DNA of 64,000 nt from Kitasatospora setae KM-6054 (GCF_000269985.1 NC_016109.1:4836001-4900000), one strand, 5' to 3'. Positions 1-8,920 are shown, counted from the first letter of the stretch. The notes: generated from the sequence alone by a model not told the origin. Made by a program: numbers and translations.

Positions 1-30
1 GGTACGACCTCTCACCGGGCAGGGACACAC

Positions 31-477
31 GTGGCGAACAGCGAGACCACCGACTGGAAGGCCGACCTGCGCGAGCGCGGCTACCGGCTGACCCCGCAGC
101 GCCAGCTGGTGCTGGAGGCGGTCGACGCGCTCGACCACGCGACGCCGGACGAGATCCTCGGCCAGGTCCGCAAGACCGCCAGCGGCGTCAACATCTCCAC
201 CGTCTACCGGACGCTGGAGCTGCTGGAGGAGCTCGGCCTGGTCTCGCACGCGCACCTCGGCCACGGCGCCCCCACCTACCACCTGGCGGGCCGGCACACC
301 CACCTGCACCTGGTCTGCCGGGACTGCGACCGGGTCACCGAGACCGACACCGCGATCGCCGCCCCGCTGATCGACAGCCTGCGCGCCGAGCACGGCTTCG
401 ACACCGACCTCAAGCACTTCGCCATCTTCGGCCGCTGCGCCGACTGCACCGCCGAGTCGGAGCACGGGCAGTCGTAA
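31..477 (+). CDS. nur: Fur-family regulator, Nur-type (nickel-responsive)
   Basis: A 148-aa Fur-family repressor: winged helix in the first ~85 residues, then a metal-binding dimerisation domain. Two CxxC pairs (C96/C99, C136/C139) would hold structural zinc. H73, H75 and H129 match the three histidines of the nickel site of S. coelicolor Nur with a constant offset of 3, and H36, H89, H91 and H93 match its second metal site (residue numbers recalled, not looked up). Known Nur represses nickel uptake genes and the iron superoxide dismutase when nickel is present. GTG start follows a GGCAGGGAC ribosome site. The stop codon overlaps the -10-like hexamer of the next gene. Zur or FurA are less likely alternatives. 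Confidence 0.85.
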   Translation: MANSETTDWKADLRERGYRLTPQRQLVLEAVDALDHATPDEILGQVRKTASGVNISTVYRTLELLEELGLVSHAHLGHGAPTYHLAGRHTHLHLVCRDCDRVTETDTAIAAPLIDSLRAEHGFDTDLKHFAIFGRCADCTAESEHGQS

Positions 478-480
478 GCT
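475..480 (+). promoter_or_regulatory. -10 hexamer TAAGCT of a likely leaderless ygfZ transcript
   Basis: TAAGCT ends 7 nt before the ygfZ ATG and overlaps the nur stop codon; no ribosome site lies between. Inferred from spacing only. Confidence 0.45.
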
Positions 481-487
481 GGCCGGT

Positions 488-1444
488 ATGAAGAGCCCGC
501 TGCTTGCCCTGCCCGGTGCCGTTGCCGCCGAAGGTCCCGACGAGGGGGTCGCCGCGCACTACGGCGACCTGTTCCGCGAGCAGCGCGCGCTGGCCGCCGG
601 GCGCGGCTTCACCGACCTGTCGCACCGCGGCGTGATCACGGTGACCGGCCCCGACCGGCTGAGCTGGCTGCACCTGCTGCTCACCCAGCACGTCAGCGAA
701 CTGCCGCCGCAGCAGGCCACCGAGGCGCTGGTGCTCTCCCCGAACGGGCACGTCGAGCACGCGCTCTACCTGGTCGACGACGGCGAGACCAGCTGGATCC
801 ACGTCGAGCCCGGCGACGCCCCCGCGCTGGTGACGTACCTGGAGTCGATGAAGTTCTGGAACCGGGTCGAGGTCGCCGACGCCACCGAGCGGTACGCCGT
901 GGTCTTCCTCCCGGCCGGCTCCACCGCCCCGGTCGAGCGGGCCGCCGCGGTCCGCGAACTCCCGTGGGGCCGCGACCTGTTCCTGCCGCGCGCCGAACTC
1001 GCCGCCGCGGTGGCCGACTTCGGTCCGGCCGCCGGGATCTGGGCGTACGAGGCGCTGCGGGTCGAGGGGCACCGGCCGCGGCTCGGCTTCGAGACCGACC
1101 ACCGCACCATCCCGCACGAGGTCGACTGGCTGGGCAGCGCCGTCCACCTGCAGAAGGGCTGCTACCGCGGCCAGGAGACGGTCGCCCGGGTGCACAACCT
1201 GGGCCGCCCGCCGCGCCGGCTGGTCTTCCTGCACCTGGACGGCACCGCGGAGAAGCTGCCCGCGCACGGCACCGAGGTCCGGGTCGAGGGCCAGGAGCGC
1301 CCGGTCGGCTTCGTCACCTCCGCGGCCCGGCACCACGAGCTGGGCCCGATCGCGCTGGCCCTGGTCAAGCGCAACACCCCGGTGGACGCGGTGCTGCTGG
1401 CCGACGGCGTCCCGGGCACCCAGGACGTGATCGTCCCGGCCTAG
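488..1444 (+). CDS. ygfZ: YgfZ/GcvT-like folate-binding protein
   Basis: 318-aa member of the YgfZ family, related to the T-protein of glycine cleavage. The family signature KGCYRGQE is at residues 223-230, with the invariant cysteine at 225. YgfZ proteins bind tetrahydrofolate and support Fe-S cluster enzymes and tRNA modification. N-terminal barrel and C-terminal folate domain fit the usual length. It follows nur by 10 nt in the same direction but has its own -10-like hexamer, so it is probably transcribed separately as well. It converges with dtd with only 9 nt between the stops, leaving no room for a terminator. Confidence 0.9.
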   Translation: MKSPLLALPGAVAAEGPDEGVAAHYGDLFREQRALAAGRGFTDLSHRGVITVTGPDRLSWLHLLLTQHVSELPPQQATEALVLSPNGHVEHALYLVDDGETSWIHVEPGDAPALVTYLESMKFWNRVEVADATERYAVVFLPAGSTAPVERAAAVRELPWGRDLFLPRAELAAAVADFGPAAGIWAYEALRVEGHRPRLGFETDHRTIPHEVDWLGSAVHLQKGCYRGQETVARVHNLGRPPRRLVFLHLDGTAEKLPAHGTEVRVEGQERPVGFVTSAARHHELGPIALALVKRNTPVDAVLLADGVPGTQDVIVPA

Positions 1445-1453
1445 GAGCCCGGG

Positions 1454-1885
1454 TCAGACCTCCAGCAGGACGGTGAACGGCCCGTCGTTCACCAGCGACA
1501 CCTTCATGTCGGCGCCGAACCGCCCGGTCGCCACCGTCGCGCCCAGCGCCCGGAGTTCGGCCACCACCGCGTCGACCAGCGGTTCGGCGACCGGGCCGGG
1601 CGCGGCGGCGTTCCAGGTGGGGCGGCGGCCCTTGCGGGCGTCGCCGTAGAGGGTGAACTGGCTGATCACCAGCAGCGGGGCGCCGAGTTCCGAGCAGGAC
1701 AGCTCGGGGCTGCCCGGGAACAGCCGCAGCGTCCAGAGCTTGCGGGCCAGCTGGGCGGCCCGCGCCGGGGTGTCCTCGTGGGTGGCGCCGACCAGGACGC
1801 ACAGGCCCGGCCCCTCGATCGCGCCGACCGTCTCGCCGTCCACCGTCACGGCCGCCCCGGCGACCCGCTGCACCACTGCTCGCAT
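1454..1885 (-). CDS. dtd: D-aminoacyl-tRNA deacylase
   Basis: 143-aa DTD enzyme, which hydrolyses D-amino acids from mischarged tRNA. It starts MRAVVQRV as is typical of the family and carries the SQFTLYGD catalytic motif and the C-terminal NDGPFTVLLEV element of the active site. An upstream in-frame start would add 18 residues, but ATG at 1885 lies 7 nt after a CACAAT hexamer and gives the family N-terminus, so I chose it. Convergent with ygfZ. Confidence 0.93.
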   Translation of the reverse strand: MRAVVQRVAGAAVTVDGETVGAIEGPGLCVLVGATHEDTPARAAQLARKLWTLRLFPGSPELSCSELGAPLLVISQFTLYGDARKGRRPTWNAAAPGPVAEPLVDAVVAELRALGATVATGRFGADMKVSLVNDGPFTVLLEV

Positions 1886-1892
1886 GCCGCCC

Positions 1893-1898
1893 ATTGTG
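1893..1898 (-). promoter_or_regulatory. -10 hexamer CACAAT of a likely leaderless dtd transcript
   Basis: CACAAT sits 7 nt before the dtd ATG on the minus strand; the same CACAAT plus 7 nt arrangement precedes the gene ending at 21299. Confidence 0.4.
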
Positions 1899-2233
1899 CC
1901 GGGCCGGGCTCGTAGGGGGCGCACGGCCTCGGGGCGCACGCCGGGGTCGCACGTGCCGCGCCCCGATTCGTGCAGGTGAGCCCGTGGCGCGGATTCTTCG
2001 TACTAGCCAGGGGTGTTCGCCAGGGGGCCGTTCGGGTAGTCGGGCGTGCGGCGCCGGGGCCCGGGGTGGCACGCTGTCCGACGGCCCGGGGCCGCCCGGC
2101 CCCGCGGGGGGCGTCCACCGTCCCGGCGAACCGCGTCACCCGCACGAGTGGCACCGCCCGCCGGGGGGAACCCTGGACGGCGGGCGGCCCGTGCTACCGG
2201 CGGGCACTGGTACTACGGCAGGTGGTCGGATTG
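1899..2233. other. Intergenic region between dtd and rsiG
   Basis: About 335 nt between divergent genes. It must hold the rsiG promoter. It is GC-rich with scattered G runs. I see no convincing RNA gene, terminator or conserved small ORF; open frames crossing it have no supported start. Confidence 0.4.
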
Positions 2234-2752
2234 ATGGACGTGAGCGCGGTCGACGGGTTGGGCGGCCTGGCCCTGGAGGAACTGCGGGTGCTCCGCCGGG
2301 ACGCGCTGGAGCAGGAGGCCGACCTGTCCTACCTGCGCCGCCTGCTGCACGGCCGGATGGACATCCTGCGGGCCGAGCTGCAGCGCCGCGAGGTCCCGCT
2401 GGCCGGCGCCGGCGAGGCCCGGCCCGCGCTGCTGGACCGGCTCCCGGCGATCCTCGCCGACGCCCCCTCCGCGAACCGCCGCCCGGCCCGGCACGTCACC
2501 CTCGGCCCGCCGCGCGGCGAGCGCTACCGGCTGGCGGCGGACGCCCTGATGGGCGACGTCCAACTGGCCGACCTGGCCGCGCACGCCACCGCCGACCTGC
2601 TGGCCGCCATCGAACGGCTGGACGAGCACCAGCGCGAGGTCTCCGGCCGCCGCCAGGCCCTGCAGCGGACCGCCGACGACTGCGGGGCGGAGATCACCCG
2701 CAGGTACCGTGAAGGCGAGGCCAGGGTCGACGACCTGCTCAGCGAGCGCTGA
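2234..2752 (+). CDS. rsiG: RsiG-like c-di-GMP-responsive anti-sigma factor
   Basis: 172-aa, almost wholly helical protein matching RsiG, which with c-di-GMP sequesters the sporulation sigma factor WhiG in Streptomyces. RsiG binds c-di-GMP through E(X)3S(X)2R(X)3Q(X)3D on each of two coiled-coil helices. Here the first copy is E28-S32-R35-H39-D43 (H for Q) and the second is Q133-S137-R140-Q144-D148 (Q for E), so both copies are clear but each has one change. The linker between them (residues 55-100) is Pro/Arg-rich. ATG at 2234 is the start; longer upstream frames lack support. It lies downstream of nur-ygfZ-dtd. Confidence 0.8.
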   Translation: MDVSAVDGLGGLALEELRVLRRDALEQEADLSYLRRLLHGRMDILRAELQRREVPLAGAGEARPALLDRLPAILADAPSANRRPARHVTLGPPRGERYRLAADALMGDVQLADLAAHATADLLAAIERLDEHQREVSGRRQALQRTADDCGAEITRRYREGEARVDDLLSER

Positions 2753-2813
2753 GCGGGGCGTGCGGCCGGGGCCCACCCACCCTCACCGCACGTCAGCACA
2801 GGAGAACCCACCC

Positions 2814-3764
2814 GTGTCGCAGTCCGCCCTGCCCGCCCTCGCCGAGGTCATACGCTCCGGCTTCACCGAGGGCCGCCACCGCGGTTCGCTGGTCCTGCTC
2901 GACGCCGACGGCGCCGTCGAGCACGCGCTCGGCACCCCCGAGCTGCCGGTCTACCCGCGCTCCACCGCCAAGCCCTTCCAGGCCGTCGCCACCCTCCGGG
3001 CCGGCCTCGACCTGCGCGGCGAACAGCTCGCGCTGGCCGCCTCCAGCCACTCCGCGGAACCGTTCCACCGCGCGGCCGTCCGCAGGCTGCTCGCCGACGC
3101 CGGCCTCACCGAGGCCGCCCTGCGGCTGCCCGCCGACCTGCCGCTGGACGAGGTCGAGGCCGAGGAGCTGCTGCGCTCCGGCGGGGAGCGCGCCCCGATC
3201 CTGATGGACTGCTCCGGCAAGCACGCCGCCTGGCTGGCCGCCAGCGCCGCCAACGGCTGGAGCCTGGAGACCTACCTCGACCCCGGGCACCCGATCCAGC
3301 TGCTGGCCCGCGCCGCCCTGGAGGAGGCCGTCGGCGAGCCCACCGCCCACCCCGGCACCGACGGCTGCGGCGCCCCGCTGCACGCCGTCTCGCTCACCGG
3401 CCTGGCCCGCGCCTACCGCGGCCTGCTGCTGGCCGCCCCCGGCACCGAGCAGCGCCGGGTCGCCGACGCGATGCGCGCCCATCCCGAGTACGTGGCCGGC
3501 ACCCGCCGGGCCGACACCTGGCTGATGCGGGCGGTGCCAGGCGCGCTGTCCAAGATGGGCGCCGAGGCCGTCCAGGTGGTGGCGCTGCCCGACGGCCGGG
3601 CCCTCGCGTTCAAGATCGAGGACGGCGCGGAGCGCGCCCGCGGCCCGGTGCTGGCCGCCGCGCTGCGCCGGCTGGGCGTCCAGGACCCGGTGCTGGAGCG
3701 GATCGCCGCCGCCCCGCTGCACGGCGGCGGCAGCGTGGTCGGCGAGGTCCGCGCGGCGTTCTGA
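2814..3764 (+). CDS. L-asparaginase II family protein
   Basis: 316-aa member of the actinobacterial asparaginase II family (Rhizobium-type, unlike E. coli AnsA/AnsB), expected to hydrolyse L-asparagine to aspartate and ammonia. Family landmarks visible are the early RGSLVLLDADG segment, YPRSTAKPFQA, MDCSGKHAAWL and the CGAPLHAVSL stretch. No signal peptide, so cytoplasmic. The GTG start at 2814 follows an AGGAGA ribosome site; the longer upstream frame is noncoding in character. It lies 61 nt after rsiG. Confidence 0.85.
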   Translation: MSQSALPALAEVIRSGFTEGRHRGSLVLLDADGAVEHALGTPELPVYPRSTAKPFQAVATLRAGLDLRGEQLALAASSHSAEPFHRAAVRRLLADAGLTEAALRLPADLPLDEVEAEELLRSGGERAPILMDCSGKHAAWLAASAANGWSLETYLDPGHPIQLLARAALEEAVGEPTAHPGTDGCGAPLHAVSLTGLARAYRGLLLAAPGTEQRRVADAMRAHPEYVAGTRRADTWLMRAVPGALSKMGAEAVQVVALPDGRALAFKIEDGAERARGPVLAAALRRLGVQDPVLERIAAAPLHGGGSVVGEVRAAF

Positions 3765-3875
3765 CCCCGCACCGCCGGGGCCCTGTCCGGCGGACGCCGG
3801 GATGCCCGGGGCGGCACTTCGGTGCACGGTGGACGGCGGGGGAGCCACCCGTCGCCGCACAGGGAGAAGACCGCC

Positions 3876-4097
3876 ATGACCGACCACACCTACCGGGTCA
3901 CCGAGATCGTCGGGTCCTCGCACGAGGGCGTGGACGCCGCGATCCGCAACGGCGTCGCCCGGGCCGACCGGACGCTGCGCAACCTGGACTGGTTCGAGGT
4001 GGTGCAGATCCGCGGCCAGCTCAAGGACGGCCGGGTCGAGCACGTCCAGGTCGGCCTCAAGGTCGGCTTCCGGCTCGACGACAACGACGGGGTCTGA
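3876..4097 (+). CDS. Dodecin family flavin-binding protein
   Basis: 73-aa dodecin, a small protein that assembles into dodecamers storing flavin (FMN/riboflavin). The sequence shows the family pattern: RVTEIVGSS at the N-terminus, an IRNGVARADRTLRNLDWFEV helix-to-strand segment with the flavin-stacking tryptophan, and a C-terminal strand with VGFRLD. ATG at 3876 follows an AGGGAGA ribosome site at a good distance; the upstream in-frame ATG at 3822 would add 18 non-family residues. A strong terminator lies just downstream. Confidence 0.92.
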   Translation: MTDHTYRVTEIVGSSHEGVDAAIRNGVARADRTLRNLDWFEVVQIRGQLKDGRVEHVQVGLKVGFRLDDNDGV

Positions 4098-4118
4098 ACC
4101 CGCCCGCCGACCGGGAAC

Positions 4119-4161
4119 GCGCGAGGGGCGGGAGTCCGGACCGGACTCCCGCCCCTCGCGC
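4119..4161. terminator. Bidirectional hairpin between dodecin and ppa
   Basis: Perfect 21-nt inverted repeat (4119-4139 and 4141-4161) around a single A, between the convergent dodecin and pyrophosphatase genes. The minimum loop forms from the centre. Fits a two-way terminator. Confidence 0.8.
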
Positions 4162-4197
4162 GCGGCGCGGGCCACCCCCCGGAGGGGGTGTCACGGC

Positions 4198-4689
4198 TCA
4201 GTGGCCGCCCTGCTCCTGCAGCCGCTTGATCGAAGCCTCGATCTCGGCCTCGGCCTCGGCCCGGCCGACCCAGTCGGCGCCCTGGACGGACTTGCCGGGC
4301 TCCAGGTCCTTGTAGACCTCGAAGAAGTGCTGGATCTCCAGGCGGTCGAACTCCGACACGTCCTGCAGGTCCTGCAGGTGCGCCCAGCGCGGGTCGGTCG
4401 CCGGGACGCACAGCAGCTTGTCGTCGCCGCCGGCCTCGTCGGTCATGTGGAACATGCCGATGGCGCGGCACTTGATCAGGCAGCCGGGGAAGGTCGGCTC
4501 CTCCAGGATGACCAGCGCGTCCAGCGGGTCGCCGTCGTCAGCCAGGGTGCCCTCGACGTAGCCGTAGTCAGCCGGGTAGCGGGTCGAGGTGAAGAGCATG
4601 CGGTCCAGGCGGAGCCGACCGGTCTCGTGGTCGACCTCGTACTTGTTGCGCGAGCCCTTCGGGATCTCGATCAGGACGTCGAACTCCAA
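4198..4689 (-). CDS. ppa: Inorganic pyrophosphatase
   Basis: 163-aa family I soluble pyrophosphatase that hydrolyses diphosphate to phosphate. The signature DDGDPLDALVI with three metal-binding aspartates is present, as are the KYE (EIPKGSRNKYE) and YGYVEGT segments. I place the start at the TTG at 4689, giving MEFDVLIEIPKG as in other actinobacterial enzymes: a GGAGG ribosome site lies 5 nt upstream of it. The TTG at 4701 would itself overlap that ribosome site. Divergent from the D,D-peptidase gene. Confidence 0.95.
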   Translation of the reverse strand: MEFDVLIEIPKGSRNKYEVDHETGRLRLDRMLFTSTRYPADYGYVEGTLADDGDPLDALVILEEPTFPGCLIKCRAIGMFHMTDEAGGDDKLLCVPATDPRWAHLQDLQDVSEFDRLEIQHFFEVYKDLEPGKSVQGADWVGRAEAEAEIEASIKRLQEQGGH

Positions 4690-4765
4690 CGGTTCCTCCA
4701 AGGATTGGGACTGACAGAATCAAGTGTCTCCTACGGCAGGGAGTGCTCGGGAAAGGGGCCGGTCG

Positions 4766-6307
4766 GTGAGATCAGGGACAACAGCGGGACGAGGGCGCAG
4801 GGCCGTCCTCGCCACCGCCCTCGGCGCGGTGCTCGCCGCCGGGACGCTCGGCGCGGACCCGGCCCTGGCCGAGCCCTCGCCGAGCGCCGGCGCGAGCCAC
4901 GGCGGCCGGCACGCCGACGACGGCCGCCGCACCGGCACCCCCGGTACCCCCAGCGGCACCCCCAGTGGCAGCCGCGGCAGCGGTGACAAGGACGGCGGCA
5001 AGGACGGCGACCGGCACCGCTCCGACCGGCGCCGGGCGGTGCCGGTCAAGGGGCCGGTGCTGGCCGAGGGCGACGCCGCCGACAGCAAGGCGCCGACCGG
5101 CGGCGGCCTGCGCACCGCGCTCGGCGGCACCGTCCAGGACAAGGCGCTCGGGGCGCTCAACTTCGCCGTCGCGGACGCCGCCACCGGCGAGTTCCTGTTC
5201 GGCGCGAACGAGGCCACCCCGGCCACCCCGGCCTCCACCACCAAGCTCGCCACCGCCGTCGCCGCGCTCGCCCTGCTGCCCGCCGGGCACCGGATCGCCA
5301 CCACCGTGGTCTCCGCCGCCCCCGGCGAGATCACCCTGGTCGGCGGCGGCGACCCGACGGTGACCGCGCTGCCCGCCGACCAGGTCCGGATCGGCGGCGC
5401 CCCCGTCGACCAGGACAGCGCCCCCGCCTCGATGGCCGACCTGGCCCACCGCACCGCCACCGCGCTCAAGGCGGCCGGCCGCACCGAGGTGAAGCTCTCG
5501 TACGACGCCACGCTGTACACCGGGCCGCTGCTGCACAAGGAGCACGACGCGACCAACATCGCCGCGGTCACCCCGCTGATGGTCGACGAGGGCCGGATCG
5601 ACCCGCGCTCGCCCGACGAGGCCCCCGCCCGCGTCTTCGACCCGGCCGGGCAGGCCGCCGACTCGCTGGCCGCCTTCCTCAAGGCCGAGGGCATCACCGT
5701 CAAGGCCAAGCCCGCCGCCGCTCCCGCCCCCGCCGGGGCCGCCGAACTGGCCCGGGTGGAGTCCCCGGTGATCGGACGGCTGGTCGAGCGGATGCTCACC
5801 ACCTCCGACAACACGCTGGCCGAGGCGGTCGCCCGGCAGGCCGCGATCGCCGCCAAGCAGCCCGCCAGCTTCGACGGCGGCGTGCGGGCGGTGACCGACG
5901 AACTGGCCGCGCTCGGCGTCCCGATGAACGGCGTGCTGCTCACCGACGGCAGCGGCCTGGCCAAGGCCAACCTGATCCCGCCGATCGCCCTGGTGAAGCT
6001 GCTCTCCGCCGCCGCGTCCCCCGCCCACCCCGAGCTGCGCCCGGTGCTCACCGGCCTCCCGGTCGCCGGCTTCTCCGGCACCCTGATGAACCGTTTCGGC
6101 GCCAAGTCCGGCGCCGGCGAGGCCGCCGGGATCGTCCGCGCGAAGACCGGCACCATGATGGGCGTCAACACCCTCGCGGGCACCGTGGTCGACGCCGACG
6201 GCCGGGTGCTGGCCTTCGCCCTGATGACCCGCACCGACGCCGACGCCACCAGCGCCCGCGCCGCCGTCGACCGCGTCGTCGCCAGACTCGCCGCCTGCGG
6301 CTGCTGA
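4766..6307 (+). CDS. D-alanyl-D-alanine carboxypeptidase/endopeptidase (PBP4, DacB family)
   Basis: About 513 aa, exported class C penicillin-binding protein acting on peptidoglycan cross-links. All three active-site motifs are visible: STTK (in PASTTKLATA), SDN (in TTSDNTLAEA) and KTG (in VRAKTGTMMG). An N-terminal signal peptide ends near ADPALA, followed by a long Ser/Gly/Arg-rich linker before the catalytic domain. GTG at 4766 has an AAAGGGG ribosome site and puts the arginines right before the hydrophobic core; a GTG at 4724 would add 14 residues and is less likely. It adjoins tilS/hpt/ftsH. Confidence 0.9.
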   Translation: MRSGTTAGRGRRAVLATALGAVLAAGTLGADPALAEPSPSAGASHGGRHADDGRRTGTPGTPSGTPSGSRGSGDKDGGKDGDRHRSDRRRAVPVKGPVLAEGDAADSKAPTGGGLRTALGGTVQDKALGALNFAVADAATGEFLFGANEATPATPASTTKLATAVAALALLPAGHRIATTVVSAAPGEITLVGGGDPTVTALPADQVRIGGAPVDQDSAPASMADLAHRTATALKAAGRTEVKLSYDATLYTGPLLHKEHDATNIAAVTPLMVDEGRIDPRSPDEAPARVFDPAGQAADSLAAFLKAEGITVKAKPAAAPAPAGAAELARVESPVIGRLVERMLTTSDNTLAEAVARQAAIAAKQPASFDGGVRAVTDELAALGVPMNGVLLTDGSGLAKANLIPPIALVKLLSAAASPAHPELRPVLTGLPVAGFSGTLMNRFGAKSGAGEAAGIVRAKTGTMMGVNTLAGTVVDADGRVLAFALMTRTDADATSARAAVDRVVARLAACGC

Positions 6308-6364
6308 CCCCCCCCGGGGCGGCCGCCGTCAGCCGCGTCCCTCCCCCGGGCGGGGGCGAGCACG

Positions 6365-6370
6365 TACGGT
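6365..6370 (+). promoter_or_regulatory. -10 hexamer TACGGT, leaderless type
   Basis: TACGGT ends 6 nt before the ATG of the zincin gene, and no ribosome site intervenes. Confidence 0.5.
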
Positions 6371-6376
6371 GAGGGC

Positions 6377-7561
6377 ATGACGAGCGCGAGCGGCGGTGCG
6401 GAGATGGTCGACTGGGATCTCGCGGTGGCGACCGCGGCGCGGCTCGCCCGGCCGGGGCCGCGGGTCGGCCGGGACGAGGCGCGGGCCGCCGTCGCGGAGC
6501 TGCGTCGGCACGCCGCGGCGGCGGAGCGGCACGTCCGGGAGTACACCCGGATGGGGTCGACGGCGGTGGCCGGGACGCCGGTGCTGGTGGTCGACCGGCC
6601 CGGCTGGGTGCGGGCCAACGTGGCGGGGTTCCGGACGGTGGTGCGCCCGCTGACCGACAAGCTGGCGGCCCGCCGGGCGGACGGCGGCCGGGCGGCGGCG
6701 ACGGCGGTCTCGGCGGGCGCCCGGGCGACCGGGGTGGAGGTCGGCGTGGTGCTGGCCTTCCTGTCGGGCAAGGTGCTCGGCCAGTACGAGACCTTCGCCC
6801 CGGCCGAGCTGCCGGCCGCTCCGGACAGCCCGGAGGGCCTGTTCGACCAGCCCCGGCGCGGCCTCGCGGTGCCGCCCGGGCGGCTGCTGCTGGTGGCGCC
6901 GAACATCGTCCAGGTGGAGCGCGAACTCGACGTCTCCCCGCACGACTTCCGGCTCTGGGTGTGCCTGCACGAGGAGGCCCACCGGACCCAGTTCACCGCG
7001 GTGCCGTGGCTGCGCGACCACATCCAGTCCGAGGTGCAGGACTTCCTGGCCAGCACCGACGTCGACCCGGGGGCGTTCCTGGAGCGGCTGCGCGAGGCGT
7101 TCGGCGGTGTCGTCCCCGGGCTGGCCGGCGGCCGGCGCCGGAAGGGCGGCGAGGGCGGCGGGGGCGGCGGGGGCCCGCTCAGCGTGACCGACCTGGTGCA
7201 GACGCCCGCCCAGCGGGAGATCCTGGCCCGGCTGACGGCGGTGATGTCGCTGCTGGAGGGCCACGCGGACGTGGTGATGGACGGGGTCGGCCCGGCGGTG
7301 GTGCCCTCGGTGGCGGAGATCCGGGAGAAGTTCCAGCGCCGCCGCGACCGCGGCAGCGGCCGGCTCGACCTGGCGCTGCGCCGGCTGCTCGGGATGGACG
7401 CCAAGCTGCGGCAGTACCAGGACGGCGCGGTGTTCGTCCGGGGCGTGGTCGAGCGGGTCGGGATGGACGGTTTCAACCGGGTCTGGACCTCGCCGAACAC
7501 GCTGCCGACCAAGGAGGAGGTCCACGACCCGGCGTCCTGGGTCGCCCGGGTGATCGGCTGA
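6377..7561 (+). CDS. Zincin-type metalloprotease (F420-biosynthesis-associated family)
   Basis: 394-aa protein of the actinobacterial zincin_2 family, often annotated as coenzyme F420 biosynthesis-associated although its substrate is unknown. The HExxH zinc motif appears as HEEAH in WVCLHEEAHRTQF near residue 197, with further acidic ligands probable downstream. A glycine-rich linker lies around residues 250-265. No signal peptide is visible. It sits between the D,D-peptidase and tilS, as I recall for other Streptomyces. Family assignment is solid; function is not. Confidence 0.8.
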   Translation: MTSASGGAEMVDWDLAVATAARLARPGPRVGRDEARAAVAELRRHAAAAERHVREYTRMGSTAVAGTPVLVVDRPGWVRANVAGFRTVVRPLTDKLAARRADGGRAAATAVSAGARATGVEVGVVLAFLSGKVLGQYETFAPAELPAAPDSPEGLFDQPRRGLAVPPGRLLLVAPNIVQVERELDVSPHDFRLWVCLHEEAHRTQFTAVPWLRDHIQSEVQDFLASTDVDPGAFLERLREAFGGVVPGLAGGRRRKGGEGGGGGGGPLSVTDLVQTPAQREILARLTAVMSLLEGHADVVMDGVGPAVVPSVAEIREKFQRRRDRGSGRLDLALRRLLGMDAKLRQYQDGAVFVRGVVERVGMDGFNRVWTSPNTLPTKEEVHDPASWVARVIG

Positions 7562-7792
7562 GGAGCCGACCGGACCGGTGGGCGCCGGTTCCCGACCGGT
7601 TCGTCCACCCGTCGGGTCGTACACCTGGCGGCAGCCGTAACGTTTCTCCATTCACCCGTACGTGGGACGGTGGATCCGCCGTTGGCGCGGGTGGTGTGGG
7701 CGGTGGCCGGATTCTGCGACCATCTGTGAGCGCCTGGTGACCGAGAGCTGACAGGCGGCCGACGTACCCCCCTCCGCCAAGGAGTGCCAACC

Positions 7793-8920
7793 ATGGGCCC
7801 ACACCCCGCTGTCGCGGCGATACGCCTCGCCGTCCGCCGTACCCTCGCCGAGCTCGCCGCGGAGGCGGGCGTCGCCCCCGGCGGGCCGGTCCGCACGCCC
7901 GCCCCGGTGCCGGTGCCCGCGCTGGCCGGCACCGCGACGGTGCCCGGCACGCTGATCGGCAACGCCCGCCGGCACCCGTCCGGCCTGCCCCGCACGCCCG
8001 CCGCGCCCGGCTCCCCGCTGGTGCTGGTGGCGGTCTCCGGCGGCGCCGACTCGATGGCGCTGGCCACCGCCACCGCCTTCGAGGCCCCCAAGCTCGGCCT
8101 GCGGGTCGGCGCCGTGACCGTCGACCACGGCCTGCAGGACGGTTCGGCCGAGCGCGCCGAGCAGGTCGCCGTCCGGCTGCGCGAACTCGGCCTGGACCCG
8201 GTGGAGGCGGTCGCCGTCCGGGTGGGCCGCGAGGGCGGGCCGGAGAACGCCGCCCGGGACGCCCGCTACGCCGCCCTGGACCTGGCCGCCGAGCGCCACG
8301 GCGCGCTGGCCGTGCTGCTCGGCCACACCCGCGACGACCAGGCGGAGACCGTGCTGCTGGGCCTGGCCCGCGGCTCCGGCGCCCGCTCGCTGGCCGGGAT
8401 GCCCGCCCAGAAGGGCCGCTACCGCCGCCCGCTGCTGGAGCTCGACCGGGCCGCCACCCGGCAGGCGTGCAGCGCGCAGTCGATCCCGGTCTGGGACGAC
8501 CCGCACAACACCGACCCGGCCTACACCCGTTCCCGGGTCCGGCACGAGGTGCTGCCGGTGCTGGAGAAGCACCTGGGCGGCGGCGTGGTCGAGGCGCTGG
8601 CCCGCACCGCCCGGCTGTTCCGCGACGACGCCGACGCCCTCGACCAGTGGGCCGCCCTGGCCGAGCGCGACCTGCGCACCCCGGACGGCGCGCTGGACGC
8701 CGGCAAGCTCGCCGAACTGCCCCCCGCGGTCCGCCGCCGGGTGCTGCGCCGGGCGGCGCTGCGCGCGGGCTGTCCGGCCGGGGACCTGTTCGCCCGGCAC
8801 CTGGAAACGGTGGACCTGCTGGTCACCGGCTGGCGCGGCCAGGGCCCGCTGCACCTACCCGGGGGCGTCGAAGCCGTGCGCCGGTGTGGCACGCTGGTGT
8901 TTCGGCGGCAGGGCGACTGA
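7793..8920 (+). CDS. tilS: tRNA(Ile)-lysidine synthetase
   Basis: 375-aa PP-loop ATPase that converts cytidine 34 of the tRNA-Ile CAU anticodon to lysidine. The P-loop SGGADS is at residues 82-87, followed by HTRDDQAET and the PLL segment common to TilS. About 60 N-terminal residues precede the fold, longer than in E. coli. ATG at 7793 is preceded by AAGGAG with 8 nt spacing; the GTG at 7784 overlaps that ribosome site. Next gene, hpt, follows after 63 nt in the usual tilS-hpt-ftsH order. Confidence 0.93.
   Translation: MGPHPAVAAIRLAVRRTLAELAAEAGVAPGGPVRTPAPVPVPALAGTATVPGTLIGNARRHPSGLPRTPAAPGSPLVLVAVSGGADSMALATATAFEAPKLGLRVGAVTVDHGLQDGSAERAEQVAVRLRELGLDPVEAVAVRVGREGGPENAARDARYAALDLAAERHGALAVLLGHTRDDQAETVLLGLARGSGARSLAGMPAQKGRYRRPLLELDRAATRQACSAQSIPVWDDPHNTDPAYTRSRVRHEVLPVLEKHLGGGVVEALARTARLFRDDADALDQWAALAERDLRTPDGALDAGKLAELPPAVRRRVLRRAALRAGCPAGDLFARHLETVDLLVTGWRGQGPLHLPGGVEAVRRCGTLVFRRQGD

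Noticed and set aside
4720..8091. 1,123-codon open frame on the minus strand
   Set aside because: Antisense to the D,D-peptidase, zincin and tilS genes; Ser/Arg/Pro-rich composition typical of GC-rich shadow frames.
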